NCBI GenBank assembly: GCA_018432235.1 | Contig: JAHDLO010000033.1 | Span: 1 to 64,000 of the forward strand | Length of the DNA: 64,000 bases | Direction of reading: 5' to 3' | From: Clostridiaceae bacterium | GTDB lineage: Bacteria; Bacillota; Clostridia; Peptostreptococcales; Natronincolaceae | Shown: in pieces, positions 50,783 to 59,757 of the stretch | Layout: each line of letters starts with the position of its first letter | How positions within the stretch are numbered: position 1 is the first letter of the stretch | Translations under genes and position numbers: made by a program | Notes under the pieces: model-generated | Databases searched by the model: none | The model's input: the letters and a program-made list of their open reading frames with translations, nothing else | What the model was told of the DNA's origin: nothing

Positions 50783-50868
50783 GAGCTTAAAGCTAATCCT
50801 AAATTTCCAAAACTCACTACGTTCAAACAGTTGGAAATTCTTAACGGATTAGCTTACGCTCTTTTTTT
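50783..50868 (+). terminator. Large branched terminator after pdp
   Basis: GAGC...AGCTAATCC (from 50783) pairs with GGATTAGCT...GCTC (to 50861), with an inner TTCCAA/TTGGAA arm, followed by seven or more T. It lies in the 380-bp gap 50712-51091, which otherwise holds a second terminator-like hairpin and AT-rich sequence. Confidence 0.75.
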
Positions 50869-50937
50869 TAACTACGCTAATGATTACTTAAGTTTCAAAA
50901 AATTCGGGTTTGCAGGTTTTACATGGTATTTTATCCT

Positions 50938-50963
50938 CAAGCAGATTATCTGCTTGTTTTTTT
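50938..50963 (+). terminator. Second intrinsic terminator before the carboxypeptidase gene
   Basis: CAAGCAGA-TTA-TCTGCTTG (8 bp, perfect) followed by seven T. Confidence 0.85.
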
Positions 50964-51091
50964 ACGGCTAATTAATTTACTTTTACAGTTTGGAAAAATT
51001 TAATCCTAGCTAACTTAATCCTCCTATAAGTATAATGACGGATTCAGATGGATAACATAAAAATAAATACAAATAGGGAGGTTAAGTTATA

Positions 51092-52246
51092 ATGAAACTT
51101 ACTGCTAAAATACTTAGTGGATTGCTTATTGTAATGATGATATTCACTTTTTCCACCCCTCAAGCAGAGGCTCAACCCTTTGAAATAAATGCCAGGTCTG
51201 CTGTTTTAATCGATCAAGCCACTGGAACAGTGCTATATGAGAAAAATCCCCATGAGGCATATCCTCCTGCCAGCGTAACAAAGATTATGACCATGCTGCT
51301 GGTTATGGAGGCCATCGAAAGTAATGTCCTGACGCTGGAGGACAAGGTGGTTATCAGCGAACATGCCTCCAGCATGGGGGGGACACAGCTATACTTGGAG
51401 CCCGGTGAGGTTAAGACTGTTGAAGAGCTAATGAAGGGCATTGCAATACGCTCAGCCAACGATGCCAGTGTGGCAATTGGAGAGCATATATCCGGTACAG
51501 AGGAGCTATTTGTCCAGAGAATGAATGAAAGGGCAAAGGAACTGGGTATGAATAATACGAATTTCGTAAACAGCAATGGATTGCCTGAGATAGGCCACAC
51601 AATGTCTGCCTATGATATAGCCATAATGTCTAAGGAGCTTCTAAAGCATAAGGATGTGCATAGGTGGCTGACTACCTGGATGGATACGGTGGTGGTAGGA
51701 AAGAAGGAATCAGTACAGGAGCTGGTTAATACCAATCGATTGATCCGTACCTATGATGGCGCCAATGGCATAAAGACAGGCTCAACCGGAGAAGCGCTGT
51801 ATTGTCTGTCGGCTTCAGCCACAAGAGGCAATACGACTTATATTGCGGTTATAATGGGGGCACCAACCACACAGGTTAGATTTAGCGAGGCATCTAAACT
51901 ATTGGATTATGGCTTTGCTAACTATGGCACTGTGGATATCGCTACAAAGGACAGCAAGGTTGGAACAGTACCGGTGCAGAAGGGCGTCCTGTTGGAGGCG
52001 GATATGGTTGCCAAGGAGGACTTAAAGCTACTGATGAAAAAGGGTGAGGAGGGTAATGTTAATAAGGAGGTAATAATACCTCAATACGTGCAGGCTCCCC
52101 TCCAAAAAGGAGATAAAATTGGAGAAATCATAGTCACTCAGGATGGCAAGGAGCTGGGACGTGTTGATGTCGTAGCCGCCACTGACATCGAAAAGGCATC
52201 ACTGTTGGATATTATGCTGAGGATGTTTAAAAGATTCACAAGATAA
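51092..52246 (+). CDS. D-alanyl-D-alanine carboxypeptidase (PBP5/DacF family)
   Basis: 384 aa. Signal peptide (about 1-27, ending AEA), S11 peptidase domain with SVTK (SxxK, about 62), SAN (SxN, about 120), and KTG (about 227), then the PBP5 C-terminal beta domain and an amphipathic tail (LLDIMLRMFKRF) for membrane attachment. It trims the terminal D-Ala of peptidoglycan stem peptides. Alone between terminators. A second gene of the family is at 62303. Confidence 0.94.
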   Translation: MKLTAKILSGLLIVMMIFTFSTPQAEAQPFEINARSAVLIDQATGTVLYEKNPHEAYPPASVTKIMTMLLVMEAIESNVLTLEDKVVISEHASSMGGTQLYLEPGEVKTVEELMKGIAIRSANDASVAIGEHISGTEELFVQRMNERAKELGMNNTNFVNSNGLPEIGHTMSAYDIAIMSKELLKHKDVHRWLTTWMDTVVVGKKESVQELVNTNRLIRTYDGANGIKTGSTGEALYCLSASATRGNTTYIAVIMGAPTTQVRFSEASKLLDYGFANYGTVDIATKDSKVGTVPVQKGVLLEADMVAKEDLKLLMKKGEEGNVNKEVIIPQYVQAPLQKGDKIGEIIVTQDGKELGRVDVVAATDIEKASLLDIMLRMFKRFTR

Positions 52247-52312
52247 TAATTATGAGCAGTCGCTTGGCTGCTGTAAACTAATATATCATATTTAAAAATC
52301 TCTTGTTCATCA

Positions 52313-52344
52313 AACAGAGCAGCTGATCGGTTGCTCTGTTTTTT
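52313..52344 (+). terminator. Intrinsic terminator after the carboxypeptidase gene
   Basis: AACAGAGCA pairs with TGCTCTGTT (9 bp) around a 10-nt loop, followed by TTTT. It is part of the 306-bp gap 52247-52552; the rest is the MITE-like element. Confidence 0.8.
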
Positions 52345-52387
52345 GCCACTATTACATTTCAAACAGTATTTATGATATAATATATGT

Positions 52388-52526
52388 CTAGTACCTTTAA
52401 TGTTAAATTTCTTCAGGACTGCGTTGTCTGAGTTGCAATATAGCCGATATTACTTTCTCCTCAGCCTTGTCCTGTGAAAATTTACCTCATTGCCATTCTA
52501 ATTTTTAAAGTGGTCCAAGGCACTAG
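52388..52526. repeat. MITE-like element, family 1, copy B
   Basis: 139 bp with near-perfect terminal inverted repeats CTAGTACCTT (52388-52397) and AAGGCACTAG (52517-52526). The interior GCAATAT...ATATTAC hairpin and following CTTGTCCTGTGAAAATTTACCTCA align with copy A (39077-39237). It ends 26 bp before the start codon of the next gene. Confidence 0.7.
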
Positions 52527-52552
52527 ATATCGACAAATACTGAGGTGAAAAA

Positions 52553-55171
52553 ATGAAGGTTATAGTCAGTCACCAAAATTTAGACTTTGATGCACTTGCC
52601 AGCATGGTGGCCTGTTCAAAGCTCTATCCCGATGCTACAATGTTTTTTGCAGGAAAGCTGGGGGAAGAGGTAAAGAAGTTTTATTCTCTCTATAAGAATG
52701 TACTGCCGATACAAACCGGCAGTCAGGTAGACCTAGATGAGGTAGAGGCCTTATACATAGTGGATGTCAACGCTCCCAATAGAATAGGAAAATTCAAGGA
52801 TTTAATTAACAAGGATATACCCATAATCATATATGATCATCATAAAATAAATGAAAAAACCATCACCGTCGGCGAGAGAATCATATTGCCCTATGGCGCA
52901 TGTGCCACAATACTGGTACAGGAGATAATGAAAAAAAGCATTCCCATAACCCCCTTTGAAGCAACGGTTATGGCTTTGGGCATATATACCGACACAGGAA
53001 GCCTTGTCTTCAGCAGCACCACCTATCAGGATGTTGAAGCGGTTGCCTTTTTGCTGAAAGCTGGGGCAAATCTAGCGGTTATAAAGGAATTTCTGGGGGT
53101 CTCAATGAATCAACAGCAGGATCAGCTATTTTCAACATTATTAAATGGGCTGGAGCTGATGGATGTTAATGGCTTTCAGGTGGCAATCTCCACCCTTACA
53201 CAGGAGGAATTTTTAGGAGAGCTGGGGATGATATCAGAAAAGCTGATGACAATAAAGCGTTGCGATGCAGTATTTCTGGTGGTAAAAATGCTGGATCGTT
53301 GCTATATAGTGGGTAGAAGCGCAGTGGATGAAGTCAACATACCTTATATATTAGAAGTATTTGGTGGTGCCGGTCATATGAAGGCCGCCTCCGCCACCAT
53401 AAAGGATGGAGAGCCTGAGCAAATCAAGCAGCAGCTGGTGGCGCTTTTATACAAAAGAGTTAAGCAACAGACTGTTGCTAGAGAAATTATGAGCTATCCC
53501 GTTAAAACGGTCTTTGATGACATGTCGGTGGAGGAAGTCAATAAGATCATGCTGCGATATGGGCATACAGGAATGCCTGTAATAAAGGGTGAGAAAATAG
53601 TCGGAATTATTTCTAGAACTGATATCGATAAGGCAATCGTCCATGGTCTTACCCATGCTCCAGTAAAGGGCTTTATGACCAGCAATGTCATGAGCATAGA
53701 TGCCAATACACCTATAAATGAAATCAATCAGCTATTTGTTAAGCATAACATCGGTAGAGCTCCTGTGGTGGAGGGGGATAGAATTGTCGGGATAGTTACC
53801 AGAACTGACCTACTAAAGATCATCCATGGCAACAACTACCCCAATTGGTACAAAAAGACCTTTGAAGAAATAGAGGAAGTGGATGACATTAACTGCATAG
53901 AGCTGATAGAAAAGCTGCCTGGCGACATACGGCATATACTGAGGCTGGCAGGTAAGGTAGGGGATACCCTACATAAGAAGGTCTATGTTGTAGGGGGCTT
54001 TGTAAGGGACTTAATATTGGGTACGCAAAACTGGGATATAGACCTGGTGATAGAGGGTGATGGCCTACAATATGCCGAAAGCTTGAATCAGGAGCTAAAG
54101 GGAGAAACGAAGCTGTATCATCAATTCGGCACCGCCTTAATCACATTGGCCAGCGGAAAAACCATAGATATCGTCACAGCCAGAAGAGAGTATTACGAAT
54201 ATCCTGCTGCCCTTCCCAAAATAGAGAAAAGCACCATATGGAGTGATTTATTCAGAAGAGATTTTACGATAAATTGTATGGCATTACAGCTGAATAGCGA
54301 AGTCTTCGGCGGTCTCATTGACTATTTCGGCGGCATGAGGGATCTAAGGGATAAGAAGATAAGAGTACTATATAACTTAAGCTTTATAGAGGACCCAACT
54401 AGAATATTCAGAGCGATACGCTTTGCCTCACGCTTTGGCTTTGATATAGAGCCAGAAACGAAAAACTTTATGCTTCAGGCGGTAAATAACCAAATGATAC
54501 AGAAGCTCAGTGATGACCGAATAAGAGAAGAGCTGCTTCAGATCATGAAGGAAAAGAGCATATGCGACAGTCTGCTTATGCTGCAGGAGACAAAGGTCTT
54601 TAACTCATTGCATCGGGAGCTAAAGGTGAACAAATCAATTTTGGATAAAATATGTACGATAGAGACCTCCATCGAGCAGTTTAAGGATATGCACGACGGA
54701 GATATCAATCAGCTGCTGATCATTATCATGCAGCTGCTGTCGCAGTTCCCGCTGGAGGAGCTGGAGACAATTATTAAGCGCTTTACCTTAAATAAAGCCC
54801 TCGAAAGACAAATGCTGCAAGCACTGAGGGAAAGACAGCAGCACTATAGCCTGCTATCAGAGGAAAATCTGGATTCCTTTGAGCTATATAAAAGCCTCAA
54901 GGGACTTCAAATTGAAACCTTAATATTTTACTATAATGACTGCAATCACTCTTTCGTTAGACATTATATCCTTTATTTTCTGTTAAAGCTAAAGCATATT
55001 GCTATAGAGCTCTCCGGCAAGGAGCTTAAGGAATGGGGAATAAAGCCGGGACCAATTTACACCAGAGTCTTAGAGGAGGTTCTAAGGGCTAAGGTGAAGG
55101 GCTATATCTATAGCCGGCAGGAGGAAACGGATTATGCCCATAAAATATTGCAGGAACTGAGGGGAGAATAA
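52553..55171 (+). CDS. DHH-CBS-CBS-tRNA nucleotidyltransferase (A-adding/CCA type) fusion
   Basis: 872 aa in one chain. Residues about 1-300 are a DHH/DHHA1 phosphoesterase (NLDFDALASM, YIVDVN, YDHHK, GGAGHMKAA). About 308-430 are two CBS domains (REIMSYPVKTV, MTSNVMSIDANT). About 470-860 are a class II polyA polymerase/tRNA nucleotidyltransferase head (VYVVGGFVRDLILG, NWDIDLVIEGDG, RRDFTINCMAL, EDPTRIFRAIRFASRFGF). In Aquifex and some Firmicutes such multidomain enzymes add only A (or CC in a partner) to tRNA 3' ends. Specificity here cannot be read off. CBS pairs suggest nucleotide sensing. Confidence 0.9.
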   Translation: MKVIVSHQNLDFDALASMVACSKLYPDATMFFAGKLGEEVKKFYSLYKNVLPIQTGSQVDLDEVEALYIVDVNAPNRIGKFKDLINKDIPIIIYDHHKINEKTITVGERIILPYGACATILVQEIMKKSIPITPFEATVMALGIYTDTGSLVFSSTTYQDVEAVAFLLKAGANLAVIKEFLGVSMNQQQDQLFSTLLNGLELMDVNGFQVAISTLTQEEFLGELGMISEKLMTIKRCDAVFLVVKMLDRCYIVGRSAVDEVNIPYILEVFGGAGHMKAASATIKDGEPEQIKQQLVALLYKRVKQQTVAREIMSYPVKTVFDDMSVEEVNKIMLRYGHTGMPVIKGEKIVGIISRTDIDKAIVHGLTHAPVKGFMTSNVMSIDANTPINEINQLFVKHNIGRAPVVEGDRIVGIVTRTDLLKIIHGNNYPNWYKKTFEEIEEVDDINCIELIEKLPGDIRHILRLAGKVGDTLHKKVYVVGGFVRDLILGTQNWDIDLVIEGDGLQYAESLNQELKGETKLYHQFGTALITLASGKTIDIVTARREYYEYPAALPKIEKSTIWSDLFRRDFTINCMALQLNSEVFGGLIDYFGGMRDLRDKKIRVLYNLSFIEDPTRIFRAIRFASRFGFDIEPETKNFMLQAVNNQMIQKLSDDRIREELLQIMKEKSICDSLLMLQETKVFNSLHRELKVNKSILDKICTIETSIEQFKDMHDGDINQLLIIIMQLLSQFPLEELETIIKRFTLNKALERQMLQALRERQQHYSLLSEENLDSFELYKSLKGLQIETLIFYYNDCNHSFVRHYILYFLLKLKHIAIELSGKELKEWGIKPGPIYTRVLEEVLRAKVKGYIYSRQEETDYAHKILQELRGE

Positions 55172-55172
55172 T

Positions 55173-55787
55173 ATGTTAAACCTAAATAGAATTATATTTA
55201 CTTTACCGGGGATACTTTTGGCTATAACCTGCCATGAGTTTGCTCATGCCTATGTAGCCTACAAATTTGGAGACCCCACCTCAGAGCATTACGGACGCTT
55301 AACCTTGAATCCCTTTGCCCATATAGATATAGCAGGGTTTTTAATGCTGCTGGTAGCAGGCTTTGGCTGGGCAAAGCCGGTACCGATAAATCCCAACTAT
55401 TTTTCCAATAGAAAGCTGGGCAATTTACTGGTATCGCTGGCGGGAGTAACCATGAACATTATATTGGCCATGATTCTAACGGTACTACTGGCAATACAAT
55501 ACAAATACGGCACAATGGCCATTCTGGAGAGTATCATATCCAATGCTATAGTCATAAATGTTGGCTTTGCAATATTCAATCTTCTACCAATTCCACCGTT
55601 GGACGGCTCTAAGGTAATTTTGGCCTTCCTTCCGCAACAGGCGGAGTACCATTACTATAAGTATCAACGGTATTCCTATATGCTGCTATTTGCCTTGTTG
55701 TTTTTTAATGTTTTAGATATCATACTGTATCCAGCAATTAACTTTATTTTATCACTCTTAAATATACTACTAAATGTAATCATGTAG
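55173..55787 (+). CDS. Site-2 protease family (M50) membrane metalloprotease
   Basis: 204 aa with about five TM helices. Zinc site HEFAH (about 21-25) and the second motif PIPPLDGSKV (about 140). This short form without PDZ resembles YwhC-type rhomboid-like peptidases and SpoIVFB relatives. Substrate unknown. It starts 2 nt after the previous stop, and is followed by scpA, a link seen in many Firmicutes. Confidence 0.9.
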   Translation: MLNLNRIIFTLPGILLAITCHEFAHAYVAYKFGDPTSEHYGRLTLNPFAHIDIAGFLMLLVAGFGWAKPVPINPNYFSNRKLGNLLVSLAGVTMNIILAMILTVLLAIQYKYGTMAILESIISNAIVINVGFAIFNLLPIPPLDGSKVILAFLPQQAEYHYYKYQRYSYMLLFALLFFNVLDIILYPAINFILSLLNILLNVIM

Positions 55788-55796
55788 GGGGTTATT

Positions 55797-56540
55797 ATGG
55801 CTTACAATATTAAACTTCAAGCCTTTGAAGGTCCCTTTGACCTGCTGTTTCATTTGATTGAAAAAAATGAAATAGATATCTATGACATACCGATAAATGA
55901 GGTAACGGAGCAGTACATCGCCTATATTAAATCGCTGGAGGAGCTGGATTTGGAGGTTACCAGCGAGTTTTTGGTCATGGCGGCTACACTATTGGAGATC
56001 AAATCTAAGATGCTGCTGCCGGTAGAGGTAGTGGAGGACCAGCAGCTGGAGTTTGAGGATATAGACCCCAGAAGTGAGCTGGTGAGAAAGCTTTTAGAAT
56101 ATAAAAAATATAAGCTGGCGGCAGAAGCCTTCAAGGATCGTGAGGATTTCTCCAGCAGGCTGTATTTCAAGCCCCGAGAGGAGTTTATTCCAGATACTGA
56201 AGATTATGATAAGCTGCTAGAAAATATGGAAATGCAGGACCTTATAGCGGCATTACAGAAGGCCCTAAAGGGTAAGCATCAGGGAAATACTATAAATACC
56301 AGCATCAGACAGCTTCAAAGAGACTCCTTTACGATAGAGGAGAAGATCAACACCCTGCTGGAAATGCTGGATTCAAGTCCTAAGCTTTCATTTAACAGGC
56401 TTTTTCATAATATTAGCACGAGAAATGAGATTATCACCACCTTTTTAGCTCTGCTGGAGCTCATAAAGCTTAAGCGTATATCAGTAAAGCAGGAGGAATG
56501 CTTTACCGATATTTCTATAGAAAAAATAATAAACTACTAG
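55797..56540 (+). CDS. scpA: Segregation and condensation protein ScpA
   Basis: 247 aa kleisin subunit of the SMC-ScpAB condensin. N-terminal motif FEGPFDLLFHLIEKNEIDIYDIPI (about 9-32), middle EFLVMAATLLEIKSKMLLP, and a C-terminal winged helix (TFLALLELIKLKRISVKQ). Coupled to scpB. Confidence 0.96.
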   Translation: MAYNIKLQAFEGPFDLLFHLIEKNEIDIYDIPINEVTEQYIAYIKSLEELDLEVTSEFLVMAATLLEIKSKMLLPVEVVEDQQLEFEDIDPRSELVRKLLEYKKYKLAAEAFKDREDFSSRLYFKPREEFIPDTEDYDKLLENMEMQDLIAALQKALKGKHQGNTINTSIRQLQRDSFTIEEKINTLLEMLDSSPKLSFNRLFHNISTRNEIITTFLALLELIKLKRISVKQEECFTDISIEKIINY

Positions 56541-56553
56541 GTTGAGGTGTACC

Positions 56554-57114
56554 ATGAACAGAGAAGAAGTAAAATCTATAGTAGAAGCAGTATTATTTGC
56601 CTGGTCAGACCCCTTGTCCATAAAGGAATTAAGTAAGGTAGTGGAGGTAGAGGTAAAGGAATTAGAGGGAATTTTGAAGGAAATGATGGATGACTTCAGC
56701 TATAATAAAAGAGGTATTCAGATCATTAAGATGAATGAATACTATCAGCTGGCAACAAAGTCTGAGTACTACGAATATGTACAGCGGCTACTGGAGCCAA
56801 AGCAAAATAAGGGCTTAACTCAGGCAGCACTGGAGACTCTGGCAATCATCGCCTACCGACAGCCTATAACAAAGGCTGAAATAGAGTCCATAAGAGGTGT
56901 AAAATGTGATAAGGCCATAAGCACCCTGTTGGAAAAGGGAGTCATAGAGGAGAAGGGAAGACTGGAGAAAACCGGACGGCCCATTCTTTATGGTACAAAC
57001 ATAAGCTTCCTAAAGACCTTCGGACTAAAATCCCTGGAGGACCTGCCGGAAATCAACGATTTTCAGCTGCTGGGCGAGGACGAAGAGGCATTGAAGGATA
57101 TGTATTTTAAATAA
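56554..57114 (+). CDS. scpB: Segregation and condensation protein ScpB
   Basis: 186 aa from ATG 56554 (GAGGTG just upstream). It has two winged helices with EAVLFAWSDPLSIKELSKV, TQAALETLAIIAYRQPITKAEIESIRGV and LLEKGVIEEKGRLEKTGRPILYGT. It dimerises and binds ScpA in the condensin complex. Confidence 0.96.
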   Translation: MNREEVKSIVEAVLFAWSDPLSIKELSKVVEVEVKELEGILKEMMDDFSYNKRGIQIIKMNEYYQLATKSEYYEYVQRLLEPKQNKGLTQAALETLAIIAYRQPITKAEIESIRGVKCDKAISTLLEKGVIEEKGRLEKTGRPILYGTNISFLKTFGLKSLEDLPEINDFQLLGEDEEALKDMYFK

Positions 57115-57120
57115 AGAAAA

Positions 57121-57171
57121 GAAGTCACGGGGACGCTTTGTTTGGCACGTTTTGAAGCCAAACAAAGCGTC
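57121..57171. repeat. Palindromic repeat, truncated copy
   Basis: GACGCTTTGTTTGGC (57132-57146) is a perfect inverted repeat of 57157-57171 around ACGTTTTGAA. The outer left flank GAAGTCACGGG is also present, but its right counterpart is missing: the sequence diverges after GCGTC. Compare with the complete copy at 57824-57883. Confidence 0.85.
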
Positions 57172-57322
57172 AGACTGTGTGAAATTAATTTAAAATATTT
57201 TATATACTATATATAGCTAAATGCAATGTTCCAATATTTGTAATATTCATTAATATAGAATGTAATTAATCTGTATATAAAATACAATTAAAGCAAGCAT
57301 ACATATCTAGGTGGTGAAAGAA

Positions 57323-57583
57323 ATGCAGATCAAATATTCGAAGTCTGCTGTAAAAGCAATACATTCTTTTGATCAAGCTACAAAGCTACGGATAAAATAT
57401 GGCATCGAAGGACTAATCAAAATTCCACCAAGGGGCGATATTAAAATAATACAAGGCTCTAATCAATCTCTTTTCCGTTTACGAATAGGAAAATATCGTG
57501 TATTATATGAGTATATAAACAATAATGGAGAAGAAATCATAATGATTAAGGATATAGGTTCCCGTGGTGATATTTATAAGTAA
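57323..57583 (+). CDS. RelE/ParE-family toxin
   Basis: 86 aa from ATG 57323 with AGGTGGTG upstream. RelE fold: QIKYSKSAVKAIHSFDQATKLRIKYGIEGL, GDIKIIQGSNQSLFRLRIGKYRVLYEY (family centre with the basic RLRIGKYRVLY motif) and a final IKDIGSRGDIYK. Such toxins cut ribosome-bound mRNA or act on gyrase. The gene precedes its antitoxin, the reverse of the classical order. Confidence 0.85.
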   Translation: MQIKYSKSAVKAIHSFDQATKLRIKYGIEGLIKIPPRGDIKIIQGSNQSLFRLRIGKYRVLYEYINNNGEEIIMIKDIGSRGDIYK

Positions 57584-57596
57584 AGGAGAGATAGGT

Positions 57597-57809
57597 ATGT
57601 CCACAGCATCAAAGAAGATAGTAGATATGATAGATATGTTACCTGAACAGGAACAACAGCTGGCATTTGAATTAATTAAAAGACTGGTATTGGCATGGGA
57701 CAGTGATTATACTAAGTTAACGAAATCTGAAAGAGAGAAGCTAACTATAGCAGAAAAGGAAATACTTTATGGGGAGACTGTAAATCACGGTGATATAGAT
57801 TGGAAGTAG
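57597..57809 (+). CDS. Putative antitoxin of the RelE-type toxin
   Basis: 70 aa from ATG 57597, with AAGGAGAG at 57583-57590 on the toxin's stop codon. Small, helical and charged (KKIVDMIDMLPEQEQQLAFELIKRLVLAWDSDYTKLTKSEREKLTIAEKEI), consistent with an antitoxin that wraps the toxin. It lacks an obvious DNA-binding domain. The pair is bracketed by two copies of a palindromic repeat. Confidence 0.75.
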   Translation: MSTASKKIVDMIDMLPEQEQQLAFELIKRLVLAWDSDYTKLTKSEREKLTIAEKEILYGETVNHGDIDWK

Positions 57810-57823
57810 ACAATTTATTAAAG

Positions 57824-57883
57824 AAGTCACGGGGACGCTTTGTTTGGCACGTTTTGAAGCCAAACAAAGCGTCCCCGTGACTT
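57824..57883. repeat. Palindromic repeat, complete copy (25-bp arms)
   Basis: A perfect 25-bp inverted repeat: arms 57824-57848 and 57859-57883 around ACGTTTTGAA. A-rich sequence on the left and TTTT on the right allow it to work as a bidirectional terminator between the converging antitoxin and speB genes. The sequence is shared with 57121-57171. Confidence 0.9.
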
Positions 57884-57886
57884 TTA

Positions 57887-58735
57887 CTATAATATCAGCA
57901 TTACTTCTCGAATAATCTTTGACGCAACTGCGGTTGAAACCCCCGTGGGGTCATAGTCGGGAGCCAGCTCCACGATGTCGGCACCTACGATATTTAAGCC
58001 TGATATCTTCCTGATAATCTGCATCATATCACTGAAGGATATGCCACCGGGCTCAGGTGTTCCTGTTCCGGGGAAGATGGAAGGGTCCAGGATATCCAAA
58101 TCTATCGTTAGATACACCGGCTTGTCCTTTATGATTGCTATTGCTTCATCCAGCTTGTCATAGCCGAATTTGTTCATAAAGGTATGTCCTGCATCGGCCC
58201 AATCAAATTCCTCCTTCAGTCCGGAACGAATGCCGAATTGGAAGATACGACCGTCCCCAAGAAAATCCCAGATTCTTTTTATAACAGTCGCATGAGATAA
58301 AGGCTCACCCATATAATCTGCTCTAAGGTCTGTGTGGGCATCAAAATGTATAACCATTAAATCAGGATATTTTCTGTGCAGCACCTCAATCGCCGGTAGG
58401 GAAACAAGATGCTCCCCACCAATCATGCAGGGCTTTTTACCTGCTTCAGTAACTGAAGCCACAAAGTCGCCTATTGTTTTTAATACCAGATCACGATTGC
58501 CAAAGCTAAAGCTTAAATCACCGGCATCATAAACCTTATTTTCCTCCAGCTCGATATCTAAATAGGGGCTGTAGGTCTCAAGACCATAGGAATCTATTCT
58601 GATTTTGCTGGCAGCAAAGCGAGAGCCGGGTCTAAAGGAGCTGGTACCGTCGTAGGGGGCACCAAATAATACAACCTTTGATTCTTCCAGCTCTGCATCG
58701 CAGCCAATGAAACGATATTGATTAAACATTTCCAT
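57887..58735 (-). CDS. speB: Agmatinase
   Basis: 282 aa ureohydrolase, reverse strand. It hydrolyses agmatine to putrescine and urea. Mn ligands lie in GGEHLVSLP, HFDAHTDLRADY and TIDLDILDPSIFPGTGTPEPGG. It overlaps speE by 14 bp, so it is translated from the same mRNA. The arginine decarboxylase that would make agmatine is not in the window. Confidence 0.94.
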   Translation of the reverse strand: MEMFNQYRFIGCDAELEESKVVLFGAPYDGTSSFRPGSRFAASKIRIDSYGLETYSPYLDIELEENKVYDAGDLSFSFGNRDLVLKTIGDFVASVTEAGKKPCMIGGEHLVSLPAIEVLHRKYPDLMVIHFDAHTDLRADYMGEPLSHATVIKRIWDFLGDGRIFQFGIRSGLKEEFDWADAGHTFMNKFGYDKLDEAIAIIKDKPVYLTIDLDILDPSIFPGTGTPEPGGISFSDMMQIIRKISGLNIVGADIVELAPDYDPTGVSTAVASKIIREVMLIL

Positions 58736-59576
58736 TGTTGAAAAACTCCTTCACGTAGTTTGGCAAAGCAAAGGCGCCTAAATGTAGCTCGGTGTTATAA
58801 TATTTAGTCTTTAAACCTAGCTTATTCCATACATCAGCCTTAACATCCTTTGTTGGATGGAATTTTTTAGAGGCAAAGCCAAACAGCCAGTAGCCGGATG
58901 GATACGTCGGAATTTGAGCTTGATAGACATGCACCTCAGGGAAAATTTTCTTCAGCTTGCTATTGGCACGAACGGCCTCCTTAGCAAATTGCTCGTAAAC
59001 AGGACTTTCATTTTGGTTAATCAAAATACCATTTTCAGTAAGGGCATTGAAGCAATCGGTATAGAACTCGGTCGTAAACAAGCCTTCGCCAGGGCCAACC
59101 GGGTCTGTGGAATCAATAATAATTAAATCATACACACTATTTTTACCCTTCATATAGGCAACCCCGTCCTCATAGTATAAAGCCAGCTTAGGATTTTCTA
59201 GTTCATTTGAGATAGTTGGGAAGAACTCCTTAGCTACATCACAAACCATTTTATCGATTTCAACCATGTCAACATGTTGAATCTGTGGGTATCTTAATAC
59301 CTCTCTGGCAGTCCCGCCATCTCCACCACCGATGATTAACACATTTTTAATTTCAGGATTTACTGCCATAGCCACGTGGGTTATCATATCGTGATATACG
59401 AACTCGTCCTTTTCAGTAACCATTACCAGACCATCCAAAGTCATCAATCTTCCGTATTCTGCTGTTTCAAATACATCAACCTGTTGAAAATCGCTGTGAT
59501 CAGAAAATAAGTGCTGCTTTACCTTAAGTGAAAGGCGAACATTATCCGTTTGTTCCTCTGTGTACCATAATTCCAT
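58722..59576 (-). CDS. speE: Spermidine synthase
   Basis: 284 aa aminopropyltransferase, reverse strand. It joins putrescine and decarboxylated SAM to give spermidine and methylthioadenosine. Motifs: GRLMTLDGLVMVTEKDEFVYHDM, LIIGGGDGGTAREVLRY (SAM site, about 80-96), DLIIIDSTDPVGPGEGLF (about 150). AAGGAGGAATT is the ribosome site. First gene of the speEB unit. Confidence 0.95.
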   Translation of the reverse strand: MELWYTEEQTDNVRLSLKVKQHLFSDHSDFQQVDVFETAEYGRLMTLDGLVMVTEKDEFVYHDMITHVAMAVNPEIKNVLIIGGGDGGTAREVLRYPQIQHVDMVEIDKMVCDVAKEFFPTISNELENPKLALYYEDGVAYMKGKNSVYDLIIIDSTDPVGPGEGLFTTEFYTDCFNALTENGILINQNESPVYEQFAKEAVRANSKLKKIFPEVHVYQAQIPTYPSGYWLFGFASKKFHPTKDVKADVWNKLGLKTKYYNTELHLGAFALPNYVKEFFNNGNV

Positions 59577-59622
59577 TTTAAATTCCTCCTTATTATGTAT
59601 GTATTCAAAATTATACCCTTAA

Positions 59623-59637
59623 TTTTTACAGTAAAAA
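59623..59637 (-). promoter_or_regulatory. Operator-like palindrome and -10 before speE
   Basis: TTTTTAC-A-GTAAAAA is a perfect 15-bp palindrome, directly upstream (reverse strand) of TATAAT at 59615-59610. It shares the TTTAC/GTAAA half-sites with the palindrome at the adjacent regulator's own promoter (60368-60384). A TTGTATAATA motif is also repeated twice further upstream (59695-59725 region). Confidence 0.5.
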
Positions 59638-59757
59638 ATCAAGAAAGCACAAAGGCCCCCTTGATATACTATGCGAAAATTCTTTAAACATAGATATTAT
59701 ACAACCTTCAGGTAGTTATTATACAACAATACGATATTTTATGTCTATACAGCAGGT

